Below, piece after piece: positions 1-11,615 of a stretch of DNA of 64,000 nt (its first letter is position 1; each line of letters opens with the position of its first letter). The notes under the pieces were generated by a model. That model had not been told where the DNA came from and ran no database searches. It was given only the letters and a program-made list of their open reading frames with translations. The position numbers and the translations under genes were made by a program. The stretch comes from Sinonovacula constricta (taxonomy: Eukaryota > Mollusca > Bivalvia > Cardiida > Solecurtidae), in the NCBI GenBank assembly GCA_007844125.1, contig CM017568.1:6344685-6408684 (forward strand), written 5' to 3'.

Positions 1-1527
1 AATATTTTTATAAGAAGGACAGGATTTTGTTACCTGTTATTTCAAAATTCTGTAAATATTTTACAATCGAACAATTCGAGTTAATTTGTCATGCCGTGCA
101 CAAGGTTAATTTTAGTATCAGATCTCTTCTTTCGAAATACACGTTTTACACGTTTTAGAGCAAACGACAGGTACATTTTTTTCTTTCTAAAAGGCCTAAA
201 TTTAACTAATTGCACAATAAGCTGATACAAGCATTAATGTTTTCTTCAAGTTTTGAATGTGTACGTATGTGTAAAATGGTACCACTTGTCATTTAGTTTA
301 TGACGTCGAGACATTTGACCGTTCTTACATACTGCACATATGTTAAATCATCATTATCGTTACTGTTATGTTGTTTATAATTATACTAATTTATTTTATT
401 ATTACTGATGCAGTGCTTCATGTTGTTTATTTCACTTTGTCTAGATTTTATTTCATTTATTAAAAAAATTCTGTGAGAAATCCACTGTATGTGAGAAGTT
501 AGGGCACTCCGGAAACAAGTTTAAATTCATTTTATCGACTAATAGTTCCAAGGCGGTAACTACTGTTTTTCTTAATCTATGGAATGTTTCGTCTTAGTGG
601 TTTTGGCACTTTTACGTTTAATTTGCATATTTATATCATGTCTGGTGCTAGTTCTCACATACATATATGTAATATATATTCACATAGGACCATCTTAGCA
701 AGAGGGAAAGTCTGATTGAATAAATTTATAAACTTCTAGGCGATTATGTTGTCATTGCTGGTTCTCTTATCAAGATTAAATGCATTTAATATAATAATAA
801 CTTATTTCATATACCTTTGTCATATACGGAAAAATCTAAATGGTATTTATAATGTACAGCAAATAGTTGAAAGATCTTTTGTTAAAAAACGACAACAAAC
901 CATGAACTGTCATCGTAAAATAAATATGAATTATTATCTTCTTAGACAAAGGAAATGTTTTCTTGCTATTTCTGGCCGAGAGTTACGCACACAACGATTT
1001 GAAGATAATTAAACTGACGTGCTAACTCTATTTTCTACTTCTAAATATTGAGAAAATATCTTGTGTGGAAATTGAAACAATTAGTTATGTTGTGCACTAA
1101 GTTATTTAAAGTCTGTAGTTTCACGTTCTTGAAATTGAGGTTAGAGAAATAAACAAGATGATTAAGTTTATTTGTGAAACTGTATACGCTCTTTGGCTAA
1201 CTAAACGGCAAAATCACTTTAAAATGTGTATTTAAAATTTCAGTGTGAAAAGTAAGCGCAAAAATATGATTTGTTTTGTTCTGACATATCTACACATCGA
1301 TGGTTAATTATTGCGGTTCTAACAGCTTTCTCCACAGCGCCTAAATATATACCCACCTCTGGTCATTACAGAAAGGTTAATTCTATTAGAGCCACATTGC
1401 ACAGTCAGCTTTTAATAATCCGAGAACACCATGCGACTACTTACCTTTGAGATCCCTATGACCTTGATACCTATTTGTACCATAAATTCATATCATACTT
1501 ATTTACAGATTTGGAAAGAAGGAACAA
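1..1527. other. Single-copy AT-rich left flank
   Basis: No convincing coding sequence or RNA gene is visible. An 88-codon open stretch at 746-1012 has AT-driven composition (Ile, Asn, Tyr, Leu), no recognisable motif and no splice context, so I treat it as chance. The only explained piece is a short R1-family remnant near 534-566. This DNA does not recur at the other edge of the tandem duplication, so it is the true left flank. Confidence 0.6.
534..566 (+). repeat. R1-family dispersed repeat, short remnant
   Basis: The stretch contains the R1 core word GTTCCAAGGCGGTAACT at about 545-561, preceded by a degenerate version of the TCGACTGACC segment seen in fuller copies at 7.7, 9.8 and 37.9 kb. 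The downstream half of the repeat is not recognisable here. Confidence 0.55.
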
Positions 1528-1735
1528 TTAGATCAATTTCTGTCTATTAACTGAGGCAGTGTTCAAAACCGCATTTAAATAAATTGAAGTGGGTAGGTAA
1601 AGTTATGTCCAAATTCCCGACAACGGGGTTAAGATATTGGTACATGTATTTGATCTAAACAAACTGTTGTATACCACCTTCGCTCAATAAACAATTATAT
1701 TAATAGTAATTTTGATAGCACATCTTCAGAACATC

Positions 1736-1908
1736 TTAAGAAATGTATGTGCCATCATTTTTCGTCAATCCTTTCATGCTGTTGGACAACATGTCTTCAC
1801 ATAACAAGGTCAATATTTCTTCTGGAAGAACAAACTCGGCTGGGTAACTCTGGGTATGATGTCTATGAGCAGATGTGTTGTTGCTATGAAGTAATAGGTG
1901 GTAATCTT
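1736..1908 (-). CDS. Possible 3' exon of an unrecognised small gene (copy 1)
   Basis: The minus strand is open from an ATG near 1960 to a TAA at 1736-1738. It reads like ordinary protein rather than low-complexity translation, with blocks such as QSYPAEFVLPEEILTLLCED and MLSNSMKGLTKNDGTYIS before the stop. The 13-C tract at 1915-1927 lies just upstream and encodes poly-Gly in the through-reading version. A better model starts the exon at an AG at 1909-1910. In that model the first codon is split so that it joins in phase with a donor at 2540, giving about 119 residues in total. The weakness is that the would-be acceptor is preceded by a G run on this strand, not pyrimidines. I do not recognise the protein. 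Confidence 0.25.
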
Positions 1909-2540
1909 CTTGAACCCCCCCCCCCCCATCAGTAGGTTCATTGGAAGATTGCATTTCCATGTATGTATATAGTGAAGCCCGTTTTCTTAAGATGGTCTGT
2001 ACTGCTTAGTATACGGAAAGCCATATGGAAGTAAAGAAGAACAAGTTGAACATCACGTTTACAAATTTTGGAATGATAGCCTAGTATGTTAATCTGATAG
2101 CTCAGGTCCACCAATCTACACGATATTCATGTTGTGGCAGGAATAAAATCCTTTTAGAAGGCATAATTCCTTTTTTCTCTTATACATATTTTATGTGCTA
2201 TTGATCTTCTTCTGTTTATCTGTATATACATCAAAATGTAAAGATAAAGATAGAATTTTAATAGCAAGTTACATGTTCACTAGAGGCAATTGCAACAAAT
2301 GGTTCATATTATTTAAGATATTATAAAATGCCATTCATGTGATATATAAAATAAAACACTATAGGATTATGATTTGTACCACAGTGAAAAGTTCACATTA
2401 ATTGTATTTTTAATTATGCTTGAAATTATAATGCAGTAAGTCTGGAAATATAAGATACTAGTCTGATATCTTATTGAGACATTTCAAAAGGATTATTAAT
2501 TACTTTTTACTTTTTATTAGATTAATATTAGTCAATTTAC

Positions 2541-2724
2541 TTGCAATATCTAACACTGTGGCGCTTCTTGTACTAAAGTTTGGATCTCGCAGCATTTCCT
2601 GGAATTGTTTCATCTTTAAACGTGCAGACATCTGGAAATAGTAGAAGATATCTGACAATATCTGTCGGAAACATTGGGTAATTGGGTTGTCTTTTCCTTC
2701 AGCAGTGCATATTTCACAAGTCAT
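2541..2724 (-). CDS. Possible 5' coding exon of an unrecognised small gene (copy 1)
   Basis: A 74-codon frame starts at an ATG (2722-2724) with A at -3 and an in-frame TGA a few codons upstream. The product begins MTCEICTAEG and continues with amphipathic, mixed-composition sequence, including SARLKMKQFQEMLRDPNFS. This is unlike the Ile/Asn/Tyr-rich chance frames elsewhere. A GTAAAT donor at 2540 would end the exon after 61 codons plus one base, in phase with the AG at 1909-1910. The CxxC near the start could suggest metal binding, but no domain is identifiable. Near-identity with copy 2 shows only recent duplication, not selection. Confidence 0.3.
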
Positions 2725-2960
2725 TTTATCACTGTCAAACTACGGCCGTGGGTATTTGATGAACCAATCCTTACAGAAATCCCTTTAAACAAATGTTTTG
2801 TAGTTTCATTTCGATTGTTGTTTCACTTCGGAAAACGTCGTTGTGTGTGCTTTGCAATTGTTACTCCCGCTACGCGTTTTCATGCTCTGACTTGAAGACA
2901 ATAACAACGATGATAATCGCCGTTGCCTTGCAGACGACATGTTTCTCTTTGTTTACATGA
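2725..2960 (-). promoter_or_regulatory. CpG-bearing segment upstream of the possible gene
   Basis: Within very AT-rich DNA, this stretch has a local cluster of CpG words (ACGGCCGT, ACGTCG, ACGCG, GACGAC). It lies directly 5' of the minus-strand ATG at 2724, which is compatible with a promoter or 5' UTR. There is no clear TATA box and no direct evidence of transcription. The same segment follows the ATG in copy 2 at about 12607-12842. Confidence 0.2.
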
Positions 2961-3099
2961 TACATGAAAATGCCTAGTCATATTCTTACACACGCTTTCA
3001 CGTAATGTTTAATGTTTAATGGAGAATTCCAAGCATCGTAATAATGGGACGATAACCACGTCAATTATTAATGGAGTCGGTGCTAGTTAACTGGCTGGG

Positions 3100-4630
3100 A
3101 TGGTGTACCAAGCAGGTGCTGAGGCGCAAGCGGCTGGTGCATCGACCCTACTCCACTCCCGCCTTTGATCGTAGGTTGATGATAATAATAATAATTGGTT
3201 AATAAGTTCGTGGCCTTTATTTATTTAAGTCAAGCAATCGTACAAAGTTTAATTAAATCCCTGAGATGACTCATTTTCTTTCTGGCATAAGAACGCGTAC
3301 GAATTTTGTCAATGGTTTTATTCATTGATTAAAAATGCATTTTTGCATCTTTAACTTATGATGCGGAGAACCTGTACGGAATGAGTTTGGTCATGTTTAC
3401 TAACGTCATGTAAGCATGTGAAGGTCGAAAAAATGCATCTTTCTATAGCAGATCGATAAATGTAGGACTATATTTTTGCATAGGAACTCTGAGCTGACCA
3501 ATGTTCGGTCGGGCATAAGAACGCGCACGACTTGGATGATGTTGCTATGACTACATGTTCAATGCAGGAGCGCTGCACACAAAAATAATCCAAGACGTTT
3601 TGACTTCATCAGATATTTTTTTCATTTTCCTGGATAAAAGCAAGCCATCATAAAAGTACAAAGACACCCATAGTAGAGTTTTGAATTATATCAATACTTA
3701 ATTATTAAAATTTCAAATAATTACAGAATCAACAAAACCATGGAAAAAGTACCCCTGAAGTGTATCGACGAAATTGTCGATATTTTTCGTTTTCATCATA
3801 ATACTTGATAACATTTCTTCTTAAATTGACTATGCTCTCATGCTTGACAAGAATCAGTTGTAAACAAAAATTGAAGATTTATGTTAACATTTATCGCGTG
3901 TTAAAGCTATTTAAATGAAAACAAAGTTTGTGTATATTTGCTTTAATCAGTAAAACTAAAGGAAAAAAGGTATACACTTTGTAATAGTTTTATAACAAGA
4001 TTAATATTACAATGAACTATGTTTACACCTTCAAACAAAATATGTTAAATAATAAATGCATTATAAGTAATAAAATTACACAGCTAATACCATATAGTAA
4101 TTAATCACAGATACAGTGCAGCGCCATAATTGCACTTTTAATATTGCCTTTTTAACGTTTCTATCATTGCTTTAAGAGTCATTTTATATTTTATGTCAAC
4201 ACATAACTTCATTGTATGGAGATTGGATTTTATAGAAACTGCAGAGCAATAAATCAAATTAAATCTTTTAGACTATTTGTTAAGATAAGCCTGTACAATT
4301 TTAATGTGAAATGTCACCTAATCGCCAGTTTAAAGAATTACTTCTCAAGGTTGTCTCTGCAAGGTTGTGCACCTTTTCTTAGCGCATGAATTAATTCTTA
4401 CGGCCAAATTACCTGATGAGCTCATCAAGTTCTGTAACACGAAAAATGTCTCGCTGTCTGTTAAACATTAGCAGTTGAATTAAAATTTAAGTGCAATTTA
4501 ACGTTATAAATACTCAAGGACAATTATCGCATACGAAGTGCATTTTGACTTTTACCAATGGTTTTTGTTAAGGTCCCAGAAGGTATCATACTTGTACATT
4601 AATATACATAATTTATTCTATTATATAAAA
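3100..4630. other. AT-rich DNA without recognisable genes (unit interior, copy 1)
   Basis: Stops are dense in all frames. There is a modest GC-richer patch near 3087-3170 with a trailing (ATA/GAT) run, possibly an old repeat end, but I could not match it to anything else in the window except its own duplicate near 12960-13070. Confidence 0.5.
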
Positions 4631-4632
4631 AT

Positions 4633-4633
4633 C

Positions 4634-4664
<31 letters not shown>
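4633..4664 (+). repeat. (TTA)n microsatellite, copy 1
   Basis: A pure TTA/ATT run sits here. The duplicated locus at 14516-14534 is four repeat units (12 bp) shorter, a direct length polymorphism between the two copies. Confidence 0.9.
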
Positions 4665-4667
<3 letters not shown>

Positions 4668-5360
4668 GTTTATATATATTGTTATATTTGATTATAATAT
4701 ATATTTGTTTCAATCTATTTCAATTTATTTATATAATGGTATAAATAATGTTCATTCAACACAAAGTTATTTTACCGGCACAAAACTAAGCAAGGAACCA
4801 ATGATTATATTTAAAATTTCAATGCTTTTTTATAGATTAATTAGTATTGCAAACAATAACAACAACGACAACAACGACAACAACAAAAACAACGTTGAAA
4901 ATAGGTGGCTTTTTACTGGAATTTTCAGACACTAATCAGAATCCCTCTATCACCTGCAATATTAAATAATATAATATTGAACATTGTATATTTTTAAGAC
5001 AAATAATATATTTTAAATAATTTTCAAATAAATAAATGTCAAATATGTTATGCAGATGTTTTTAAGGGTCTATGTTATTTTCAGGATCCCTGCTAGGCAT
5101 ACGCGTATGGGCTTGCATACAATCGGTTCAATAAATTTTGAAATATCGTGTCTTACTTGACTTACATTATGGAATTTAATTAAAACACTTTTAAAAAGAA
5201 ATGATTGACAATTCCTGCCAATAATGTTTTTCTTATACATAACACATATTATTTAAGCTTACTATAAGCTTTCGCTTAAAATAATTCTAATCGTGCCAAT
5301 ATATATATATTCACTAGTTACGTACCTCAGCCACTAAAAGAATTATAAATAATTAAAAAA

Positions 5361-5378
5361 CACACACACACACACGCA

Positions 5379-5410
<32 letters not shown>

Positions 5411-5657
5411 CGCACGCACGCACGCACACACACATACTCACACGCACGCACGCACGCACACACACACACACATACACGCACGCACGCACACACACACACA
5501 CACGCACACACACACACACACACGCACGCACGCACGCACGCACACACACACATACTCACACGCACGCACGCACGCATGCACGCACGCACACACAAACACA
5601 CACACGCACACACACACACACACATACACGCACACACACACACGCACACACACACAG

Positions 5658-5697
<40 letters not shown>

Positions 5698-5758
5698 GCA
5701 CGCACGCACGCACACACACACGCACGCACACACACACACACACACACATACACACACA
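5361..5758 (+). repeat. (CA)n / (CACG)n compound microsatellite, copy 1
   Basis: About 400 bp consist almost entirely of CA with interspersed CGCA/CACG blocks and occasional TA or CTCA interruptions. Open frames on either strand here (Cys/Val/Arg-rich or His/Thr-rich) are translations of the repeat and not genes. Alternating purine-pyrimidine composition over this length could favour Z-DNA. Confidence 0.97.
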
Positions 5759-6944
5759 ATAAAACACAAACAAACAACAACTTAACAAACAAAAACAAAC
5801 TAACAGAACACAACAAAAACAAAAATGTTGGTGAATGATTTTTTTTCACTATTATTAATTATCTAAATATTTATACTTATCATCTTGATAGAAAAAAAAC
5901 AGTGACCAACAAATTATACTATATTTTAAGAGTTAGCTCCACATAGTCACACGCCAAGGGCTAATTTATGAAATTAAGTAGCCCAGGATAATATGTTTTT
6001 GAATACGTATGACTCCTTAAATATCTCATTACACTGTAAGCATATCATTTAAAACACTTTATATTATAAGACATTTAAATAAATATTAGCTCATACAAAC
6101 AACAGTGCTTTAAAAACAAATTTTAAACGGAAATTTAATATCATATCATATATACATGTCACTAATCTAAAATCATATTTTACAGTACGTCTGGTAAGGT
6201 ACAAAGAACGGGCAGAAATGTAATTATGTGTCGGGAATAGTTCTTTAAAACATTAAGAAAACAAGAAAAGCATTTATACAATGCATCCAAGGGCGTCCAA
6301 TTGATATTTTAATAACAAATTACGTTATCTGTCTCACAACAGCTTGGAATAATCTGATTTAAAGTGAGCCGAAAATATGCTCTGACAATTGGCCTCCAAG
6401 TTTTATTGCAACTGTCAAAATGTCATTCCATTTATTAATGTATAAATGGAACCAACTTTAATTGAACCCTGGTAAGGAATATGAAACGAACGACTCTTTT
6501 ACAACCTTATACAATACTGTTTAGAGGTTAGAATACAACCTGCTTAACTTCTGTTGTTGAAAGTTGCTAAACTGGGACGTTATATCCTCAGTACGAAGTA
6601 GACGTGGTATTTAGAGATTATAACAACTTGAAACAACTCGGGAAGTGAACTGATAACTACAACAGCTTAGTGACAAATACGCATTCCATAAAGGACGCCG
6701 AGCTTCAGAGCGGACGCCAATTTTCTTGACTCAAGAGCTTTATTGGTCTGACGTGTGTGTCTGCAGGGTTCCTTTTCACTGAGGGTCGGTGACTATATTG
6801 GTCATTGATTGGGTTGAACTTTGTTAAGCAGCAAGTTTGAAAAAGGTAATAACAAAAAAAACAAACATGAATTATGACTGATGATAGGTACCATGTCTGA
6901 ACATTTTGAATTCAACAATTTATATTAACGTAGTTAATACGTAA

Positions 6945-7026
6945 ACACACACAAAACACACACACACATACTCACAAATTGACAAACGCACGCACGCACG
7001 CACGGACGCACGCACACACACGCCCA
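6945..7026 (+). repeat. Second (CA)n/(GCAC)n tract, copy 1
   Basis: A shorter CA-rich tract with GCAC blocks lies about 1.2 kb beyond the large array. The copy 2 version (16819-16882) has lost some GCAC units. Confidence 0.85.
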
Positions 7027-7683
7027 CACGGACCCCAACACGTCCCCCCTCTCACATAGATATATATCACGCAAAGTGAACAATTTGCTAATTTTTTTAC
7101 ACACGCACATGTCACATACATGTACAGTCCATATTCACCATATATCACACCTCGCACACATTACACACCACGTTCAATATTTTTACTTTATTTCTTTAAG
7201 TTTCGCCAAAATACATTTCGTTGGTAACGACAAACTAAGAACTAGGCACCTGTTTTTGATTTTTGATGTTTAAAACTATTTTTACTTTAATTAACTTAAA
7301 ATTTATATATAAACCACATTTTTACAGAAAACTGCAAAAAAGTTAATCCACAAACATTTAGACGATCTTTTCTGGCCGAATAGCAACGCATCTCGGACTT
7401 GCAAAGGCGTTATTCACGCGGTTTTACTAATTTCAAATGTTCGTTTTTTTGTTAAAAAATTCAAATGATTTTATTAAGACATATCGAGAAATCAATAGTT
7501 GCTACTATATGCCCTAATCTTTCTTACGTCTTTCAGCTTTTTTTTTTGTATTGAACGATGTGCTGCTATTTCATAGCTCCAACAAAAGACAATCAACAAG
7601 TCCGATGAATATTACAGAATTTCGGAAAACTTGTCAGATAGTTATGATGACTGAAACAATTGCAATATACATTCAATACATTT

Positions 7684-7880
7684 GGCTTAAATAACCCCAG
7701 TCGGTCTATATTGTCGACTGACCGTTCCAAGGCGGTAACTGCTGGGATTGCTCTTTTTGTTAAATGACTTATCACAGATGTGTTCATATTTTTACATTTG
7801 GATTGCATGTAAATACATTTGTCCTGTGCCTGTTCGGTGTTTGGAATATGTTGCATAGGTGTCATGTGTTCTTATTGTTT
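7684..7880 (+). repeat. R1-family dispersed repeat (copy 1, first element)
   Basis: An almost full-length member of the family. It begins near GGCTTAAATAACCCCAGTCGG, has the core TGACCGTTCCAAGGCGGTAA and continues through GCTCTTTTTGTTAAATGAC to GGAATATGTTGCATAGGTGTC. On the minus strand it stays open through a frame containing SHLTKRA and VTALERSV. The same peptide words recur in diverged copies at 26.8 and 42.5 kb. No terminal inverted repeat or target-site duplication is evident. Confidence 0.85.
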
Positions 7881-8933
7881 ATGCTATCGCATGGGTTTGT
7901 TACCCCAACAGAGCACGAGATATTAGTCCTTTGGCAACTATTTACTGAACATTTCCCAAGGTAATTTCTACTTAAACGCCGGTTCTACACAATTGTTGAA
8001 ATTTGATTTGGATTTATGTAATCTGAAAAAAATTGTTAACCAACTGACTATAACAAAAATAACATTTCAACAAAATAATAATTCATCGTTCAACAAATTT
8101 CAGTATGCTAACTAAATAAAGTTAGAAGTATAAGAGATATTTCATTTTAGAATAAGAATATGGTCACTGTAAATTGAAATTTAAAAGACATTTTCCTTTT
8201 TTCAATATTAACATATGAAACAAAAATATGAATCAAACAACTGGAGGAAGAAGCAATGGAATAATTAAGTTTAATGTTCTGTTTTACATAATTGATTAAT
8301 ATGTATAACGCTTTTGATTAACTTAAAGATTCTTCGCTATAAAACACATTAATTATGAACTAATTTGGTGTTGAGTTATTTAATAAAATTATGGAAGTGA
8401 GTTATAACAAAATTCGAACATGTTAATTCCCATGTCAACATGGCTATTCTTGCATATCATGCACATTTACATGCCAATCCATGCTATGTAATTTAAGTTG
8501 TTAGTCTATATTTTTCATTTTAAAAATATTATTAAAGTATTAAATTGATGTGTATACTTTTAATCCACATGACAATATCCTCATTATTGCTTAAATGGAT
8601 GAGTGTGTATTTCAATATTGCATTCAGTACGCTTCTTTCAAAACAAGAGTATCGACAGCTGCATGGTTATGACAACCATATTGAAAGATTTTGTCGTTCT
8701 TATAATAATAATGATCGTGTTATAATTGCATTTCCCTCATTATAATTCAAAATTTACCATAATCAAAAGCCATAAACCAGTTGTTTTAACGCTAGAGGTG
8801 GCTCCAAAGTTACGCGCGGATCCTCGATATAAAAAATGAATGGAATTTTCCTTTGCTCTTATGTATACAGCATTCATATATTCCCTCTGTTAAATCCCAG
8901 TGAAAAATACACGATATAAACAAGCAACAACTG

Positions 8934-8962
8934 ATTACGTAAGCGTAAGTTGCTGACGTAAT
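8934..8962 (+). promoter_or_regulatory. Inverted repeat of bZIP-like sites, copy 1
   Basis: ATTACGTAAGC (8934-8944) is followed after 7 bases by GCTGACGTAAT (8952-8962), inverted with 10 of 11 positions matching. The left arm holds a TTACGTAA word and the right arm TGACGTAA, both typical bZIP (PAR/C/EBP or CREB/ATF) binding words. Function is inferred only. The same structure is preserved in copy 2. Confidence 0.4.
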
Positions 8963-9281
8963 ACTCATACTTTCCCCGACATTTAAATGAACGCCATTTT
9001 TATTAGATTCTGTTATAATAAAATTGCGTTTATAAGCATTCTATAAGTTTCTTCTATGTTTTGTTTATGCAAAACTTGAGAAGATAAAGAAATATTTTAC
9101 TGTATAGTTATATATTTATAACCCCTAAAAAGTGTCAGAATATTGTTTGCTTATGTTTATATTTTAATAAGGGGCAACTCGGACACGCCTACACAGCATG
9201 ATAAAGATCCAGCTAATAAAACAATATAGATCTAGATCTAGGTCTACCATAATTTAAAGTGATACTTACCAATGCTGTTAC

Positions 9282-9406
9282 CGATGATGATGTGAAAGAC
9301 AAGGACGATGATGACGACAAGGCGATAAAGATAATGATAATGATGATAATATTTATGATGATGATGATAATGATGATGTTGATGATGATAACGACGACGA
9401 CGATGG
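9282..9406 (+). repeat. GAT/GAC-rich microsatellite, copy 1
   Basis: An imperfect (GAT)n array with GAC and AAT variants. Apparent Asp-, Met- or Ile-rich reading frames come from the repeat. Copy 2 is about 15 bp longer. Confidence 0.9.
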
Positions 9407-9720
9407 GGGCGAAGACAACGATAATAATGATAATTTTTATGGGGTTGACATGATGAAGAGAAAACACTTGACAATATAAACCAAACAACATATGAACACA
9501 TTTATAACATAGGTTTTGTCTCAACATAAAATACATGACTCTTTCGAAACGTGTTTCAGAATATTTGGCCTATGTCTATATTCGAATGGAACTTTTAACC
9601 AAATGTTTTTATTTTGTTATGTCGAACATCGTTTTGTTTCCCTTGATTATGTACGAGTTGCGAACCTTAACAGGACCAATTTAAGCACAAAGATAGGAAT
9701 CGGTTTGTTCATTATTTGCA

Positions 9721-9971
9721 TTTGAGAAACCCACCAAGAAGTGCGAGATGAGAGCTCTGTAAAACCGGTTTAAGCACCCCAGTCGGTCCATATTGCCGAC
9801 TGACCGTTCCAAGGCAGTAACTGTCTAGTTGGCTCTTTTTGTTAAATGACTCATCACAGATGTTTGCTTACTTTTACATTTGGTTTGCATGTGAATACCT
9901 CTTTTGTGTCGTTTCAAAACTTGGTATATGTTGCAATGCTCATATGACTTTGTCATATATTATTATTCTAT
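9721..9971 (+). repeat. R1-family dispersed repeat (copy 1, second element)
   Basis: A fuller R1 member. It has the AAACCGGTTTAAGCACCCCA start, the core GACCGTTCCAAGGC, and the far end GACTTTGTCATATATTATTA. Its left extension (9721-9760, GAAGTGCGAGATGAGAGC) matches in reverse complement the right flank of the 31.2-kb element (GAGCGCTCC...CTCGCACTTC). R1 therefore belongs to a larger element than the ~200-bp core. The minus-strand frame is interrupted by a TAG. Confidence 0.85.
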
Positions 9972-11407
9972 TTTCCCCATTTTTTTTGTAATTTGGAAAA
10001 CTGGAGTTCTTCTGCTTCAAATATGAAGCAAAGGGTGTCAGCATAGACAAAAAGAACAAGAACAGACATTGATTTTTATATTTCAAAAAATATACAAAAA
10101 AGTATAATACCTGACTCAGAATTTAATAGTAATTATGATACAGCATGAACAGGATCTCATATATTTATATTTGAAATTATTTTTCTAACTTTTAAATAAT
10201 AATGCTCATTAAATAAAAATAATAAAACCATACCAATGCAATTACTATGGCAAAATCGTTTTTATATGAATGTAAGCACCATGCATCAAGTATTATTAAT
10301 GAATAATGTCTTGCTCGTATGCTTACCCCAAATCCCTTCTATAATAAATAGCTGAATATTTTTATTCTGACTTTATGTCTATATGTAAATATTATTGGAC
10401 AATAATGTATATTAAATTAATAAAATATACATATTACATAAGTAAAAAATGTAAACTGATATAAACATGTTATAGAATTTCCATTATCACAAAGTCCAGA
10501 CTCAGCTTAATAGCGTTGCATGAAATATTACGTTTTCTTTGTCAGCATTTCTCATAGCAAAGCATTCAGTAAAGATTATGACATGCTAAAAAAGATGAAA
10601 CAGTTCATATTATATGACACATCATAAGCAGGCAGTTTTATCTCTTGTCTTTATGATGAATGAGACATTTTGACGAGCTTACTGCATTGATATAAATTAC
10701 AATGATTAAACGTGATATGTGGAACAAAACTTGTTATCGCGTTTCCTTTTTTCAACCAAAAATATAAATCTGCAAAAAATATTTAAATATTTCTTCGTTA
10801 GTGATTGTTTCACAGACGGAAAACCCATTGCAATATCACGTAGTGTTTTCGTTAATGTAACTACTTAAGCAATCTGTTTTCCAACTACGTTCGCATGCCG
10901 AAGTTTATTTCTGTCATTGCTAATTTAAATCGAAGGATGCCCGAATAATGTTTTCTCACGTGACCTGAGAAGACAGTTGATTGATCAATTACTTCTCTCG
11001 CATTATAAGTTAACTGATAAGCTATGGCGTTTGCATTTATTAAATTAAAATATAACACAACAAGATCACGAAAAGATAAAAAAAAGATTTAATCTTGTTG
11101 GCCATAAATCATGTCATTGACATTACGCACAATTAAAAGAAATCCATTTCAATTTTTAAGTTTTTTACAGAAACTATTTTAGTGTTCGTACCAATCCTTG
11201 TGTTAACTGGAAGCCCACCAATTGATCAGCAACAGGGATTGTGTTATTTAAAAAAAAACAACAGCAACATGTTTTATACATAGGATCTATTCTGGTTTGC
11301 GAAACATTGTCAACAATGGAGCTTGCATTTCTTAATAGCCTAATTTGAGCATTTGTTCAGCATCATTGTCGATACCATTGTGTGGGTGCGATGTAGAAAG
11401 AAACAAA
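9972..11407. other. AT-rich DNA without recognisable genes (unit end, copy 1)
   Basis: I see only AT-rich sequence with scattered homopolymer runs. The longest minus-strand frame in the copy 2 counterpart (20750-20971) is broken here by a length change in an A run near 11075, so I do not call a gene in either copy. Confidence 0.5.
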
Positions 11408-11615
11408 TTAGATCAATTTCTCTCTATTAACTGAGGCAGTGTTCAAAACCGCATTTAAATAAATTGAAGTGGGTAGGTAAAGTTATGTCCAAATTCCCGA
11501 CAACGGGGTTAAGATATTGGTACATGTATTTGATCTAAACAAACTGTTGTATACCACCTTCGCTCAATAAACAATTATATTAATAGTAATTTTGATAGCA
11601 CATCTTCAGAACATC

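Larger units (their letters stand above)
1528..11407 (+). repeat. Tandem segmental duplication, copy 1 (~9.88 kb)
   Basis: This block reappears in the same orientation and order immediately downstream at 11408-21271. Landmarks recur with a shift of about 9.86-9.88 kb. These include the poly-C run, the TTA and CA arrays, the GAT array, both R1 repeats and the ATTACGTAAGC hairpin. Reading the copies side by side I count roughly 35 substitutions outside simple repeats, about 0.4%. Indels are mainly in microsatellites, plus a 7-bp difference near 9173. The left edge, the internal junction and the right edge all carry GAAAGAA (1514-1520, 11396-11402, 21260-21266). The breakpoints are therefore uncertain by about 15 bp, and microhomology is suggested. 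Confidence 0.97.

Noticed and set aside
746..1012. 88-codon plus-strand frame in the left flank
   Set aside because: Composition matches random AT-rich DNA and no coding signals were found.
5343..5849. Several overlapping Cys/Val/Arg-rich and His/Thr-rich open frames (also 15213-15723)
   Set aside because: They are translations of the CA/CACG microsatellite in different frames, with no non-repeat coding content.
9213..9536. Ile-, His- or Asp/Met-rich open frames on both strands (also 19063-19401)
   Set aside because: They are produced by the GAT/GAC microsatellite. An apparent DDDDK word is coincidental.
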